A stretch of 31,612 nucleotides of DNA. It comes from CAYWRO01 sp964460345. GTDB lineage: Bacteria; Planctomycetota; Phycisphaerae; Phycisphaerales; UBA1924. Below, one piece after another: positions 1-7,500 of this stretch. The notes under the pieces are model-generated. The model worked only from the letters and a program-made list of their open reading frames with translations, had not been told where the DNA came from and did no database searches. Made by a program: the position numbers and the translations under genes. The stretch lies in NCBI GenBank assembly GCA_964460345.1, contig CAYWRO010000044.1, positions 1 through 31,612 on the forward strand, given 5' to 3'. Within the stretch, counting starts at the first letter, position 1; every line of letters starts with the position of its first letter.

Positions 1-175
1 CTCCACCCCCCCAATCACAAAAATCTCAAAATTTCATAACCCACCACCACCCAACAACTTACCCCCACCAACCCACCCCAAAACGGCACACCTGGCGCGC
101 CCGCGGCATACCGCCCGTCCCTCTATAGAGGGCCTCACCTTTCCAATCCCCGAGGCCCGGAAAGGGACAACCCGC
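1..175 (+). promoter_or_regulatory. Upstream region of valS with two inverted repeats
   Basis: No gene is visible here. The first 90 bases are C/A-rich and of low complexity. Positions 119-132 are a perfect 14-base palindrome (CCCTCTATAGAGGG). GGCCTC at 131-136 can pair with GAGGCC at 151-156, so the leader could fold into a hairpin just ahead of the GGAAAGGG ribosome-site-like sequence at about 159-166. No clear -35/-10 pair was found. The palindrome could be an operator or simply one of the small palindromes common in this genome. Confidence 0.25.
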
Positions 176-3100
176 ATGACCACGGCCACCCACTGCCCCC
201 GCCTCATCCGCGTCCGCCGCAACGACTGCACCATGGGCATGATCAAGCCCCGCTGGGTCACCCGCCGCACGCCCTCGAACGACCCCAAGCCTGCCAACTA
301 CGATCACACCGGGGCCAATGGAGCAGACATGGCAGAGACGAGGGTCAAGGCAGACGAGCAGACCAAGGGCGGGCAACCGGGCGGACCGGACGCCGCGGCG
401 GGCCAGGCCCCCAAGGCCGCCCCTTCGGCTTCCACCCCCCCTGGCGGCGCCCCCGACGGCGGCCTCGCCAAGGCCTACCGCCCGGAGCAGACCGAGCCCG
501 CCATCCGCGCCCGCTGGGACGAGGCCGGCGCATTCCACGCCGACCCCGCGCGCGTCTCGCAGGACCGCCCCCCCTACTCCATCGTCATCCCGCCCCCCAA
601 CGTCACCGCGGCACTCCACCTCGGCCACGCGCTCAACAACACCATTCAGGACATCCTCATCCGCGCTCATCGCATGATGGGCTGCGAGACCCTCTGGATG
701 CCCGGCACCGACCACGCCGGCATCGCCACGCAGACCGTCGTCGACCGCCGCCTCAAGGCCGAGGGCAAACCCGCCCTCGCCGACTACAAGCGCGAAGAAG
801 CGGAGGGCAAGCCCGGCCGCGAGAAGTTCGTGGCGCAAGTCCAGGCCTGGAAAGACGAATACGAAGCCACCATCACCGAACAGCTCAAGTCCATGGGCTG
901 CTCCTGCGACTGGGACCGCCAGCGCTTCACCATGGACGACCAGTGCGCCGCCGCGGTGCGCGAGGCCTTCTTCCGGCTCTTCAAAGACGGCCTCATCTAC
1001 CGCGGCAAGCGCCTCGTCAACTGGGACCCGGTAACGCAAACCGCGCTCTCCGACGACGAAGTCGAAAACCGCGAAATCGACGGCCACTTCTACTACCTGC
1101 GCTACCCCCTCGTAAGTAGCACGGCTCCTGGTGGCACGGCTCTCCGAGCCGTGACGGACGTCCAACCCCTCACCTGGAACCAACTCGCCCGCCGCGGCTA
1201 CCCCGGCGCAGCAGACCACCCGCCGGAAGAACAAGCCTGGGTCACCGTCGCCACCACGCGCCCCGAGACCTACCTCGGTGACACCGCCGTCGCCATCAAC
1301 CCGGATGACCCGCGCGCCAAGGCGCTCCGCGGCTACCACGTCCAGCTCCCCCTCGTCGGCCGCATCATCCCGATCGTGGAAGACGACTACGTCGTCATGC
1401 CGGACCCCGACAGCGACGACGCCAAGGCGCAGTACGCGACCGGATTTTTGAAGGTCACCCCCGCGCACGACCCCAACGACTACGACATCGGCCAGCGCCA
1501 CAAGCTGGACATGATCAACGTCATGGCGCCGGACGCCTCCATCAGCGACAAACACGGCTGGACCGACGTCGGCGACGCCCACATCTTCATCGGCCTCGGC
1601 CGCGAAGAAGCGCGCAAGAAGGTCGTCGCAGAGTTCAAGGCCCGCGCCCTCCTCGAAGATCAACGCCCCTACAAGCACACCGTCGGCCACTCCTACCGCT
1701 CCCACGCCGCCATCGAGCCGTACCTGAGCGACCAGTGGTACGTCAAAGTCACAGACCCCAACCTCCGCGGCAGCGCCCTCCGCGCGATGGCCGAATCCCA
1801 GCGCACCACAGACTCCTTCAAACCCCGCTCCACCAACCCCCACGACGGCCAGCTCACCTTCCACCCCGCTCGCTACGCCAAAACCTTCGAAACCTGGCAC
1901 GAAAACCTCCGAGACTGGTGCATCTCGCGCCAACTCTGGTGGGGGCACCGGATCCCGGTGTGGACCCTTTACCTGCGGAATCAGGAGGCAAGGGCCGACG
2001 AGACGGAGCCAGATTGGCAACGTCGAATTCGGACTGACCTGGAGACGCTTACGGCAGCGATCGACGCGTACTTCCGGCGTTGCGGGGCGGCAGATGGCTA
2101 TGCGCTCAAGATCGCAGATCGGAACCTCCAGATCACAACAACGGCCGGGCCGGCAGAGGAAGCTTGGCGCGCATTCTGCGACTGGATAGCACATTTCGAT
2201 TGGAGCCAACCGTCCACGGGCACCGCAACAAGCGCCCCGCCGGGCTTCGAGTTTGCCAGACAGGAAGCAATCGAGATACTCGATCTCATTGACCTTGGAG
2301 TAGAGCAAGATCCCGACGTGCTCGACACCTGGTTCTCCTCCGCCCTCTGGCCGCTCTCCACCATGGGCTGGCCGGACCCGGCGAAGTTCCCGGAGTCGAT
2401 CGGGCTGCTGGAGGCCTTCAATCCGACCTCCGTCCTCTGCACCGCGCGCGAGATCATCACGTTGTGGGTGTCGCGCATGGTGATGTTCAATCGGTATTTC
2501 GGAAGGGACGAAGGGACAAAGGGACAGAGGGACAAAGGGGAATTCGAACCCGGACGACTGCCGTTCCGCGATGTTTTCATCCACGCCATGATCCAGGATG
2601 GGGAGGGGCGGAAGATGAGCAAGTCACTGGGCAACGGCGTGGACCCGCGCGACATAATCGCGAGCCATGGCGCGGACGCGATGCGCTTTACGCTGTGTCA
2701 CATGACGACGCAGACGCAGGATGTGCGCATGCCGGTGGCCATGGTCTGCCCGCACTGCGGCGAGATGGTCGACATGCGCGCCCAGGAGCAGATGCGCAAG
2801 CAGCCCGTCGAAACGTGCGGCAAGTGCAAGGGCAAGTTCCTCAGCCAGTTCGCCATCGCCAATAACCTCGCCCAGGCGAGTAAGGACCTGCCCGCCGCCA
2901 AGAACACCTCCCCCAAGTTCGACTTCGGTCGCAACTTCTGCAACAAGGTCTGGAACTCGGCCCGGTTCGCCCTGGGCATCCTCGGGACCGCCGGCTTCCA
3001 GCCGGCCTCGGCGGCGGACGGCGCCCAACCCGACAAGAGCCGGCTGGAAGCCGGCGGTCCAGTCTCCCTCATCGACCGCTGGATGCTCTCACGCCTCGCC

Positions 3101-3912
3101 GCATCCGTCGCCGACGCCGAGGCCGCGCTGCGCGATTACCAGTTCGCCAGCTACGCCCAGACGCTCTACGACCTGCACTGGCGCGACTTCTGCGACTGGT
3201 ACCTGGAAGGCATCAAGCCGACCGTAGAGAGCGATCCCGCGCAGCGCGAGGTTCTCCGCACCGCGCTGGACACCATCCTGCGCCTCGCGCACCCCGTGCT
3301 GCCCTTCATCACCGAGGCGATCTTCGAAAAGCTCCACGAATCCCGTGGCGCCGGCGTCCCGCCGGTGACGGACACAGGCGGCACGACAGTCCCACTGCTG
3401 TGCGTCAGTGATTGGCCGCGGATCGACGCCGCGCTGCGCGACCACGACGCCGAACAGCGCTTCGAGCGCACCCGCGCTCTGGTCACCGCCATCCGCGAAG
3501 TCCGCGCCCAGCACAGTGTCCCGCCGCGGCGGAAGATCACACTCCACCTCCCCCCCGCCGTCGCGCGTGGGTCCGGGGTGGACCCGGACCTGGTGATCAC
3601 GCTGGCCGGGCTCGAGAGAATCGTGCCGGAAACGCCGCAGGATCACGGCTCGGAGAGCCGTGCCACCGTTGCCTTTACGTTCGAGACAACCGAACTGCAC
3701 CTGAGCAATCTCGCCGATGCGGTGGACACCGGCGCAGAGCGTGCCAGACTGCAGAAGCAGATCGCCGACCTGGACAAGTCCATCGCGGCCCTGGAAGGCC
3801 GGCTGAACAACCCGGGGTACGCCAATAAAGCCCCCGCCCACCTCGTTCAGCAGACACGGGACGAACTGGAACAGAAGCAGCGCGAACGGGCCGCCGCGGC
3901 AGAGGCGCTGGC
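176..3912 (+). CDS. valS: Valyl-tRNA synthetase (3' end lost in assembly gap)
   Basis: Charges tRNA-Val with valine in the cytoplasm (class I synthetase). Landmarks, numbered from 176: HLGH (HIGH-type) at 148-151, the editing-domain TTRPETYLGDT block, the ITPAHD-like segment VTPAHDPNDYDIG, WCISRQLWWGHRIP, VLDTWFSSALW, KMSKS at 813-817, GRNFCNKVWNSARF opening the anticodon-binding domain, and a C-terminal coiled-coil arm that runs into the Ns. A four-cysteine zinc ribbon (Cys858, 861, 881, 884) sits after KMSKS. Residues 597-710 form an insert of about 114 residues where E. coli ValS has roughly 40. Several genomic repeats are translated in frame (annotated separately). Start at 176 is chosen for GGAAAGGG upstream and unbroken C-ending codons; the ATG at 329, preceded by GGAG, is a real alternative. 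Only the last few residues should be missing. Confidence 0.95.
1131..1154 (+). repeat. 24-bp palindromic repeat A, copy 1, inside valS
   Basis: CACGGCTC (1135-1142), a TCC spacer and GAGCCGTG (1146-1153) form a perfect 8-bp inverted repeat. The 24 bases 1131-1154 recur exactly, in reverse complement, at 3643-3666. Here it is translated as GGTALRAV in the loop between RYPL and the VTVATTRPET editing motif, a loop longer than in E. coli ValS. Confidence 0.85.
1964..2305 (+). other. Insert in valS with deviating codon usage
   Basis: Encodes residues 597-710, between WWGHRIPVW and DPDVLDTWFSS. The flanks end almost every codon in C or G, whereas this block uses many A/T-ending codons (gca, cca, gat, caa, cgt, cga, att, act, ctt, aca, ata, cat). 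The protein contains WQRRIRTDLETL and EEAWRAFCDWIAHFDW, which suggests a helical domain. I do not recognise it. It is in frame, so the gene is not broken. It may be a recently acquired domain or a lineage-specific expansion of the connective peptide. Confidence 0.6.
2505..2540 (+). repeat. 8-bp tandem repeat (GGGACAAA type) inside valS
   Basis: Four consecutive 8-bp units, GGGACGAA, GGGACAAA, GGGACAGA and GGGACAAA, followed by GGGG. Three units equal eight codons, so the tract reads through as a charged stretch (DEGTKGQRDKGE) between NRYFG and the DVFIHAMIQD segment before KMSKS, where other ValS proteins have only a short turn. Confidence 0.85.
2985..3060 (+). repeat. Inverted pair of 22-bp repeat B inside valS
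   Basis: The 22 bases at 2985-3006 are the exact reverse complement of those at 3039-3060, separated by 32 bases. Each copy is itself a near palindrome (GCCGGCT GGA AGCCGGC core). Both are translated: GFQPAS from one orientation and KSRLEAGGP from the other. The same element occurs twice more in the phosphatase gene at 6887-6908 and 6926-6947. The pair can form a large stem-loop in DNA or mRNA. Confidence 0.9.
3345..3398 (+). repeat. Palindromic GC repeat inside valS
   Basis: Contains CCGGCG tcc CGCCGG (hairpin) followed by an imperfect inverted repeat GCACGACAGT ccc ACTGCTGTGC. Translated as GAGVPPVTDTGGTTVPLLC just before the SDWPRI strand, where other ValS proteins have a short link. It has the same style as the CACAGGCG palindromes in the intergenic region near 7441-7496, so it is probably another member of the genome's dispersed palindromes. 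Confidence 0.6.
3643..3666 (-). repeat. 24-bp palindromic repeat A, copy 2, inside valS
   Basis: Exact reverse complement of 1131-1154. In this orientation it is read as HGSESRAT, shortly before the C-terminal coiled coil. The same DNA element is therefore translated in both orientations within one protein. Confidence 0.85.
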
Positions 3913-4012
3913 NNNNNNNNNNNNNNNNNNNNNNNNNNNNNNNNNNNNNNNNNNNNNNNNNNNNNNNNNNNNNNNNNNNNNNNNNNNNNNNNNNNNNNNN
4001 NNNNNNNNNNNN
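3913..4012. other. Assembly gap of 100 Ns
   Basis: Exactly 100 Ns, the usual placeholder for a scaffold join of unknown length. The end of valS and the start of the next gene are hidden here. An open reading frame runs through the Ns only because the frames happen to agree; valS and the downstream peptidase-like gene are different proteins. Confidence 0.98.
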
Positions 4013-4990
4013 TGGGAGTTTCTCGGCGCGCCGGGACGACTCACGCAGACCCCCCACTACCGGCTCTACACGACGGGTGAGAACGGCACGCTCGCATCGC
4101 GCCTGCCTGTCTTCATGGAGGCGTCGCTGTACCGGTACCGCACCCTCTTCAAAGAGGCCGGGCAGGCGGACATGCTGCCGGAGCCGCCGCTGCGGATGGA
4201 TACGTTCGTCATGGAGTCGCGGCGGGAGTGGGAGCACCTGACGCGCCGGCTCACCGGGCATCGGGCCGACACGTACCTGCGCATTCAGCGCGGCGGGTAT
4301 TCCTACAACTCGACGGCCGCGCTCTTCGACATCGGCATTCACGACACGCTCGCGATCGCCGGGCACGAAGGATGGCACCAGTACACGCAGCGGACCTTTG
4401 ACGAGCGGCTGCCGACGTGGCTGGAGGAGGCCATCGGCGCGTACATGGAGGGGTACCGGTGGAACGATGATGAGCCGGAGTTTCTGCCGTGGCGGAATAC
4501 CGAGCGGTTCGACCAGCTCCGCCGCGCGGCGGCGCGCGGGCAGCTCATGACGCTGGATGAGCTTGTCTCCTCGACGCCGAAGGACCTGCTGGACCGCCAG
4601 GGCCGGCGCCAGTCGACCACCCTCACTTATTACGCGCAGCTCTGGGCCCTGGCGCACTTCCTCATGGAAGGGGAAAGCGGACGCTACCGCGAGGGACTGA
4701 CGAAGATGGTCAACGACGCCGCGGCGGGGCGGTATCGCAGCACGCTGGAAGAGGCTTCCGATGCGCGTGCCGCGCGTGCGACGGTCATGAGCGGCCGCGG
4801 GGCTTTGCCGCTGATCGTCTACATCAACACGGACCTGGATGAACTCTCGCGGCAGTACGAGCGGTTCATCGAAGCGGCCACGCACCGGCACGCGCGGGGA
4901 ACGATTGTTGAGGGGAAGTCGCCGGTGAAGATAGAGAATAGAGAATTAGAGAAGAGAGAAGAGAAGAGGGGGTATGGGGACTTTGAATGA
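4013..4990 (+). CDS. HExxH metallopeptidase-like protein (DUF1570-like), 5' end missing
   Basis: The visible 325 residues are the C-terminal part of a protein whose start lies in the N gap. The segment AGHEGWHQYTQ contains an HExxH zinc-binding motif, followed by LPTWLEEAIGAYMEGY, where a glutamate about 20 residues downstream could be the third ligand. This layout matches the gluzincin proteins of the DUF1570 type often seen in planctomycetes; the assignment is from motif and context only. A signal peptide, if any, would be in the gap. The last 18 residues (KIENRELEKREEKRGYGDFE region) are encoded by a purine-rich simple repeat and look like read-through into intergenic repeat DNA. The stop overlaps the start of the next gene by 17 bases. 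Confidence 0.75.
   Translation, partial: WEFLGAPGRLTQTPHYRLYTTGENGTLASRLPVFMEASLYRYRTLFKEAGQADMLPEPPLRMDTFVMESRREWEHLTRRLTGHRADTYLRIQRGGYSYNSTAALFDIGIHDTLAIAGHEGWHQYTQRTFDERLPTWLEEAIGAYMEGYRWNDDEPEFLPWRNTERFDQLRRAAARGQLMTLDELVSSTPKDLLDRQGRRQSTTLTYYAQLWALAHFLMEGESGRYREGLTKMVNDAAAGRYRSTLEEASDARAARATVMSGRGALPLIVYINTDLDELSRQYERFIEAATHRHARGTIVEGKSPVKIENRELEKREEKRGYGDFE
4927..4972 (+). repeat. Purine-rich simple repeat (AGAGAATAGAG / AGAGAAG)
   Basis: Low-complexity tract of AGAGAA-like units ending in GAGGGGG. It encodes the charged tail of the peptidase-like protein, and its final G-run lies immediately before the ATG at 4974, where it can act as the ribosome binding site of the next gene. Confidence 0.75.
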
Positions 4991-5426
4991 GGAGTTGCGG
5001 TTTGAGGACCTGCCGGCGGAGGCGCGGCGGAGTTTTCGTTCCGGGGAGCGCATCCGGAAGGAGTTGCTGCCGGCGGGGACGCGGCTGTGCAAGCGTGTGA
5101 GCGAGGATGGCGAGTTTGACCGCCGCTCGCCGTACTGGGTGCTGGAGGAGGACTGGAAGGAACACGTGGAGGCGTGCCGGCCGGCGGGGGCGACGCTGGA
5201 AGAGACCGCGCGTGCGAAGATGGCGGTGCCGGAGGAGATTCAACCGGACATGAAGCGGCAGGTGCACGCCGTGCTGCTTCGTCCGGTGTACGGGTTCCGC
5301 GGGCCGACGGACGGGCAGCCGGTGCAGAACCGGCATCCGAAGCTTGCGCCGATCGGCGGCGCGCCGCAGGTCGTGATCCCGAACCTCAGCGAACGCGAAC
5401 TCCTTGTGCTGGAAAGCGAAGCGTAA
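4974..5426 (+). CDS. Conserved-looking protein of unknown function (150 aa)
   Basis: A soluble, charged protein of 150 residues with no signal peptide or membrane segment. It begins MGTLNEELRFEDLPAEARRS and contains the stretch SPYWVLEEDWKEHVEAC and a C-terminal VVIPNLSERELLVLESEA. I do not recognise the family. The start at 4974 overlaps the preceding gene by 17 bases and is preceded by GAGGGGG from a simple repeat, so translation may be coupled. Codon usage is G/C-ending like its neighbours, which supports it being real. TAA stop. Confidence 0.65.
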   Translation: MGTLNEELRFEDLPAEARRSFRSGERIRKELLPAGTRLCKRVSEDGEFDRRSPYWVLEEDWKEHVEACRPAGATLEETARAKMAVPEEIQPDMKRQVHAVLLRPVYGFRGPTDGQPVQNRHPKLAPIGGAPQVVIPNLSERELLVLESEA

Positions 5427-5446
5427 GCAGCGCCGCCCATCGCCAA

Positions 5447-5474
5447 GCGGGCATCACACGGCGTGTTCGCCCGC
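5447..5474 (+). terminator. Hairpin after the 150-aa gene (possible terminator)
   Basis: GCGGGC (5447-5452) pairs with GCCCGC (5469-5474), with an inner ACAC/GTGT stem around a 3-base loop. It sits 20 bases after the TAA stop and about 45 bases before the next start. No T-run follows, so it would be an atypical terminator or an mRNA end-stabilising structure. Confidence 0.35.
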
Positions 5475-5518
5475 CAGCGGCGCTCTACCATGTTCGTGGG
5501 ACCACGAAAGGGGGCCTC

Positions 5519-6502
5519 ATGGCCGAGAACAGACCGTTGCATGAACCCTGGCTGATTGCAGCCTGGCCGGGGCTGGGAAATGTTGCGATCAACGCGGCGG
5601 CGTACCTGATCAACGCCCTGGGCGGGATGGAGCCGGTGGGCGAGATTCCCGGTCGGCAGTACTTCGACGTGCAGCACATCGAAGTGCAGCGCGGGATTGC
5701 GCGCGTGCCGGGGCTGCCGCGGAGCCGGATGTTTCAGTGGCGCAACCCCGAAGGGCCGGGGAGCGGTGCGCGGGACCTGCTGGTTTTTCTCGGGGAGGCG
5801 CAGCCTTCCACGGGTGGACATTCGCTGTGCCGCGAGTTGATCGACCAGGCGGTGCGGCGCGGCGTGACGAGGGTGATCACGATCGCGGCGCTGGCGACGC
5901 AGCTTCATCCCGAGGCGACGCCGCAGGTGCGCGCGGCGGTGACGGATGCTTCGCTGCTGCCGGAGCTGCGCGAGCGCGGGCTCTCAACGCTTGAGGAAGG
6001 GCAGATCGGCGGCTTGAACGGGGTGGCGCTGGCGGCGGCGCTGGAGCGGAAGATTCCCGGCGTGTGCATCACGGCGGAGATTCCTTTCTTCGCCGCGGGC
6101 GTGCCGAACCTGAAGGCGTCAAAGGCGGCGCTGGATGCGGTGTCCAAGCTCTCGGGGATTCAGATGGATTTGGCCCCGTTGAGCGAGCAGGCGGAGATGG
6201 TGACGAAGAAGATCGTGCAGATGCTCGAGCACATGCGGCGCGCAACCTCCGGGGAAGAGCCGGAGAGCGAGTTCAGCGTGCCGGAAGAGAGCGCGAGCGA
6301 AGGGCAGGAATCGGAAGAGAGCGAGAAGCGCGACGAGCCGCGGGCGCTGTCACTGGAAGCGCGGGAACGGATCGAGCGGCTGTTTGAAGAGGCGCGGCAG
6401 GACAAGAGCAACGCGGTCGCGCTGAAGGATGAGCTTGATCGGCTGGGGGCGTTTGAACAGTACGAGGATCGGTTTCTCGATCTGTTCCGGCGGGCGGAGT
6501 GA
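5519..6502 (+). CDS. PAC2 family protein
   Basis: 327 residues. The N-terminal two thirds resemble the PAC2 (proteasome assembly chaperone 2) fold: PWLIAAWPGLGNVAINAAAYL at the start, DLLVFLGEAQPS, RVITIAALAT, the GLNGVALAAAL segment and GVCITAEIPFF. In eukaryotes PAC2 proteins assist proteasome assembly; the role of bacterial relatives is not established. After about residue 245 comes a strongly acidic Glu/Ser-rich linker (EEPESEFSVPEESASEG), then a helical C-terminal segment of about 55 residues. The ATG at 5519 is preceded by GAAAGGGGG (5506-5514), a strong ribosome site, which rules out the longer upstream frame. The next gene starts 20 bases downstream, suggesting an operon. Confidence 0.85.
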   Translation: MAENRPLHEPWLIAAWPGLGNVAINAAAYLINALGGMEPVGEIPGRQYFDVQHIEVQRGIARVPGLPRSRMFQWRNPEGPGSGARDLLVFLGEAQPSTGGHSLCRELIDQAVRRGVTRVITIAALATQLHPEATPQVRAAVTDASLLPELRERGLSTLEEGQIGGLNGVALAAALERKIPGVCITAEIPFFAAGVPNLKASKAALDAVSKLSGIQMDLAPLSEQAEMVTKKIVQMLEHMRRATSGEEPESEFSVPEESASEGQESEESEKRDEPRALSLEARERIERLFEEARQDKSNAVALKDELDRLGAFEQYEDRFLDLFRRAE

Positions 6503-6522
6503 CGGGATCGGTGGAGTGAGAG

Positions 6523-7419
6523 ATGGATGAAGCGATTCGGGCGCGGCTGGAGGCGGCGGTTCAGATTGCGCGTGAGGCGGGAGAACGGACGCTGCCGGCG
6601 TTTCGCTCGCGGCGGTACGGGATTGAGACGAAGGTGGATGGGTCCGTGGTGACGGAGGTAGACCGCGGGACGGAAGCGTGGATCCGCGAGCGTGTGGTGA
6701 CGAGTTTCGCGGACGACGGGGTGCTGGGGGAAGAGCACGGGGAGACTGCCGGGACGAGCGGGTTTCGGTGGGTGGTGGATCCGATCGACGGAACGGCGTC
6801 GTTTGTGCGCGGAGTGCCGTTGTATGGGACGCTGGTATCGGTGGAGAGGCGAGAGAGTGACGGGTTGACCGGGTCCACTGAGAAGAGCCGGCTGGAAGCC
6901 GGCGGTCCGGACCCCAGTGAGAAGAGCCGGCTGGAAGCCGGCGGTCCAGATTGGGAGAGCGTGGTCGGCGTGATTGCGATGCCGGCGCTGGGGGAAATGG
7001 TGTACGCGGCGGTGGGCGGCGGATGCTGGCACGTTGCGGCGGGGGATGACGCGCGGTCGCCGCGGCCGGCGCGGGTGAGTGGTGTGGCTGATCTGAGTGA
7101 GGCGACGGTGTGCACGACGTCGCTCGAGTACTTTGCGAAGACGGGCCGGCAAGGCGTGTATGAGCGGCTTGCGGGCGCGTGCGGGTTGATGCGCGGGTGG
7201 AGCGACTGCTATGCGCACGTGCTGGTGGCGACGGGGCGCGTGGAAGCGGCGGTCGAACCGACGATCAGCCGGTGGGATGTGGCCGGAATGCCGGTGATCA
7301 TGGCCGAGGCGGGCGGGCGGTACAGCGATCTGCGCGGGCGGGCCGGCGCGGGGTGGAAGACGGGGCTCAGCACGAACGGGCTCGTGCATGAGGCGGTGCT
7401 GGGGGTTGCGGGGGAGTGA
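6523..7419 (+). CDS. Inositol monophosphatase / histidinol-phosphatase-like enzyme
   Basis: 298 residues, of the Mg2+-dependent, Li+-sensitive phosphatase superfamily. Metal-site motifs are present: GEE at 69-71, WVVDPIDGT with Asp86 and Asp89, and SRWDVAG with Asp252, followed by the usual EAGG. The DPIDGTASFVRG form is close to HisN-type histidinol-phosphate phosphatases (canonical DPIDGTKSF), so histidine biosynthesis is possible, but inositol-1-phosphate or another small phosphate is equally open. About residues 116-143 are two tandem 13-residue repeats (EKSRLEAGGPDPS) encoded by a genomic palindrome; they lie in a loop before the VVGVIAMPALGEMVYAA strands, so the enzyme is probably still active. 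ATG at 6523 follows GGAGTGAG. It ends convergent to the methyltransferase gene. Confidence 0.85.
   Translation: MDEAIRARLEAAVQIAREAGERTLPAFRSRRYGIETKVDGSVVTEVDRGTEAWIRERVVTSFADDGVLGEEHGETAGTSGFRWVVDPIDGTASFVRGVPLYGTLVSVERRESDGLTGSTEKSRLEAGGPDPSEKSRLEAGGPDWESVVGVIAMPALGEMVYAAVGGGCWHVAAGDDARSPRPARVSGVADLSEATVCTTSLEYFAKTGRQGVYERLAGACGLMRGWSDCYAHVLVATGRVEAAVEPTISRWDVAGMPVIMAEAGGRYSDLRGRAGAGWKTGLSTNGLVHEAVLGVAGE
6887..6947 (+). repeat. Two direct copies of 22-bp repeat B in the phosphatase gene
   Basis: Copies at 6887-6908 and 6926-6947 are identical to 3039-3060 in valS. Their 39-base spacing equals 13 codons, so the encoded peptide repeats exactly in register. The flanking GAGAA before each copy is also shared, showing that the duplicated unit is larger than the 22-bp core. 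Confidence 0.9.
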
Positions 7420-7440
7420 GGATGTATGTTTCGGAGGCCG

Positions 7441-7496
7441 TCACAGGCGGGACACCTGGGCTACGGGTCTTCACAGGCGGAACGCCTGTGCTACGG
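7441..7496. repeat. Two palindromic repeats between convergent genes (possible bidirectional terminator)
   Basis: Two copies of a TCACAGGCGG...CTACGG element, at 7441-7466 and 7471-7496. The second forms a perfect hairpin, CACAGGCG gaa CGCCTGTG (7472-7490); the first is a decayed version (CACAGGCG gga CACCTGGG). They fill almost the whole gap between the phosphatase (ends 7419) and the minus-strand methyltransferase (ends 7501), a position where a bidirectional terminator is expected. No T-run is present. Confidence 0.7.
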
Positions 7497-7500
7497 AAAC

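Noticed and set aside
59..2584. 841-residue open frame on the minus strand opposite valS
   Set aside because: It is low-complexity Val/Gly/Ala/Asp-rich and mirrors the codon positions of valS; a GC-rich antisense artefact.
176..4990. A single 1604-residue valS-peptidase fusion protein
   Set aside because: The reading frame is continuous only through 100 Ns of unknown true length; both sides are unrelated families, so they are treated as two genes.
2985..6947. CRISPR-like direct repeats of the 22-bp element
   Set aside because: Copies are in both orientations, translated, and not separated by regular unique spacers; no cas genes.
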